The notes below the pieces were generated by a model. It made no database searches, was not told the DNA's origin, and saw nothing but the letters and a program-made list of their open reading frames with translations. 12,799 bases of DNA from an uncultured Eubacteriales bacterium (GTDB lineage: Bacteria > Bacillota > Clostridia > Oscillospirales > CAG-272). The stretch covers positions 1 through 12,799 of the forward strand of contig CAKRPQ010000059.1 of the NCBI GenBank assembly GCA_934385225.1, read 5' to 3'. Below are positions 12,606-12,799 of this stretch, piece after piece. The position numbers were made by a program, and so were the translations under genes. The stretch's first letter is position 1, and each line of letters begins with the position of its first letter.

Positions 12606-12799
12606 TCACAAAATTTTTATTGTAATTTTCAATCGACTCTTTGATTATCTCGTGCGCCTCTTCGCGGTTGAAGAGCGACTTCACCGCCGTCTGCTTGTTT
12701 TCAAGCTGCTTATAAACGCTGAAAAAGTGCATCATTTCGTCGAAAATGTGGTGCGGTAGGTCGTCTATCGCCGTTATGCCGTTATAGCTCGGATCGGAG
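12601..12799 (-). CDS. ppa: Inorganic pyrophosphatase (family I), C-terminal part
   Basis: This cytoplasmic enzyme hydrolyses pyrophosphate to phosphate and so pulls biosynthetic reactions forward. The 66 visible C-terminal residues read DPSYNGITAIDDLPHHIFDEMMHFF, then SVYKQLENKQ, then a helix ending in RE..HEIIKESIENYNKNFVK and a TAA stop. The pattern I-x-DLP-x-H/L-x2-DE(I/M)-x-HFF-x2-YK-x-LE is the conserved C-terminal helix region of family I soluble pyrophosphatases. The catalytic DxDxPxD-type acidic motif lies beyond the right edge, so activity cannot be checked here. The start is also off the window. Only 59 nt separate its stop from that of the convergent topoisomerase gene. Confidence 0.87.
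   Translation of the reverse strand, partial: SDPSYNGITAIDDLPHHIFDEMMHFFSVYKQLENKQTAVKSLFNREEAHEIIKESIENYNKNFVK

Noticed and set aside
1..12799. Search for tRNA genes, insertion sequences, terminal repeats, phage genes and CRISPR arrays
   Set aside because: No cloverleaf, transposase, integrase or regularly spaced repeat was seen. Gene content and spacing look like ordinary chromosomal backbone.

Overview
The window reads as chromosomal DNA of a Gram-positive anaerobe of the Clostridia, probably a gut-type Eubacteriales/Oscillospirales relative. The evidence is a large Bacillus-type SRP RNA directly upstream of a dnaX-ybaB-recR block, a DUF5685 protein followed by a cysteine-tailed J-domain protein (a pairing I associate with Clostridia), strong GGAGG ribosome binding sites, and textbook sigma-A promoters. 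The genus assignment is inference. I see no insertion sequence, prophage, CRISPR array, tRNA or rRNA.

Layout. (1) 1-307, minus: N-terminal part of a family-4 uracil-DNA glycosylase that runs off the left edge. (2) 391-579, plus: a 62-residue unknown protein with its own terminator. (3) 4321 down to 604, minus: a tight five-gene cluster read in the order DUF5685, J-domain/TPR/Cys-rich protein, small polytopic membrane protein, UDP-GlcNAc 2-epimerase (wecB/mnaA), VanZ-like membrane protein. Overlaps or short gaps and one promoter in front of DUF5685 suggest a single operon. (4) 4465-5979, minus: a lone lipoprotein solute-binding protein with its own terminator and no permease or ATPase beside it. 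(5) 8798 down to 6184, minus: dnaX, ybaB/ebfC and recR, the conserved replication/recombination-repair operon. (6) 8883-9158, minus: SRP RNA (ffs/scr) with a consensus promoter and a terminator before dnaX. (7) 9308-12541, plus: an FAD-dependent oxidoreductase and a divergent type IIA topoisomerase B subunit, 21 nt apart, behind a strong promoter divergent from the SRP promoter. (8) 12601-12799, minus: C-terminal end of a family I inorganic pyrophosphatase, convergent with the topoisomerase gene across a shared hairpin terminator.

How the genes may work together. dnaX (clamp loader), ybaB and recR are classical co-transcribed genome-maintenance genes, and dnaX carries a candidate -1 slippery heptamer in its domain III/IV linker that could yield a gamma-like short form. 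wecB supplies UDP-ManNAc for cell-surface polymers and sits with envelope-type genes (VanZ, polytopic protein). The DUF5685/J-protein/membrane-protein triad upstream of wecB is the least understood part of the window. The topoisomerase B subunit keeps the ATPase and Toprim acids but has lost the usual EGDSA signature and has no A subunit next to it.

Limits: all family assignments come from motif reading without database searches. Promoters, operators and the frameshift site are predictions.
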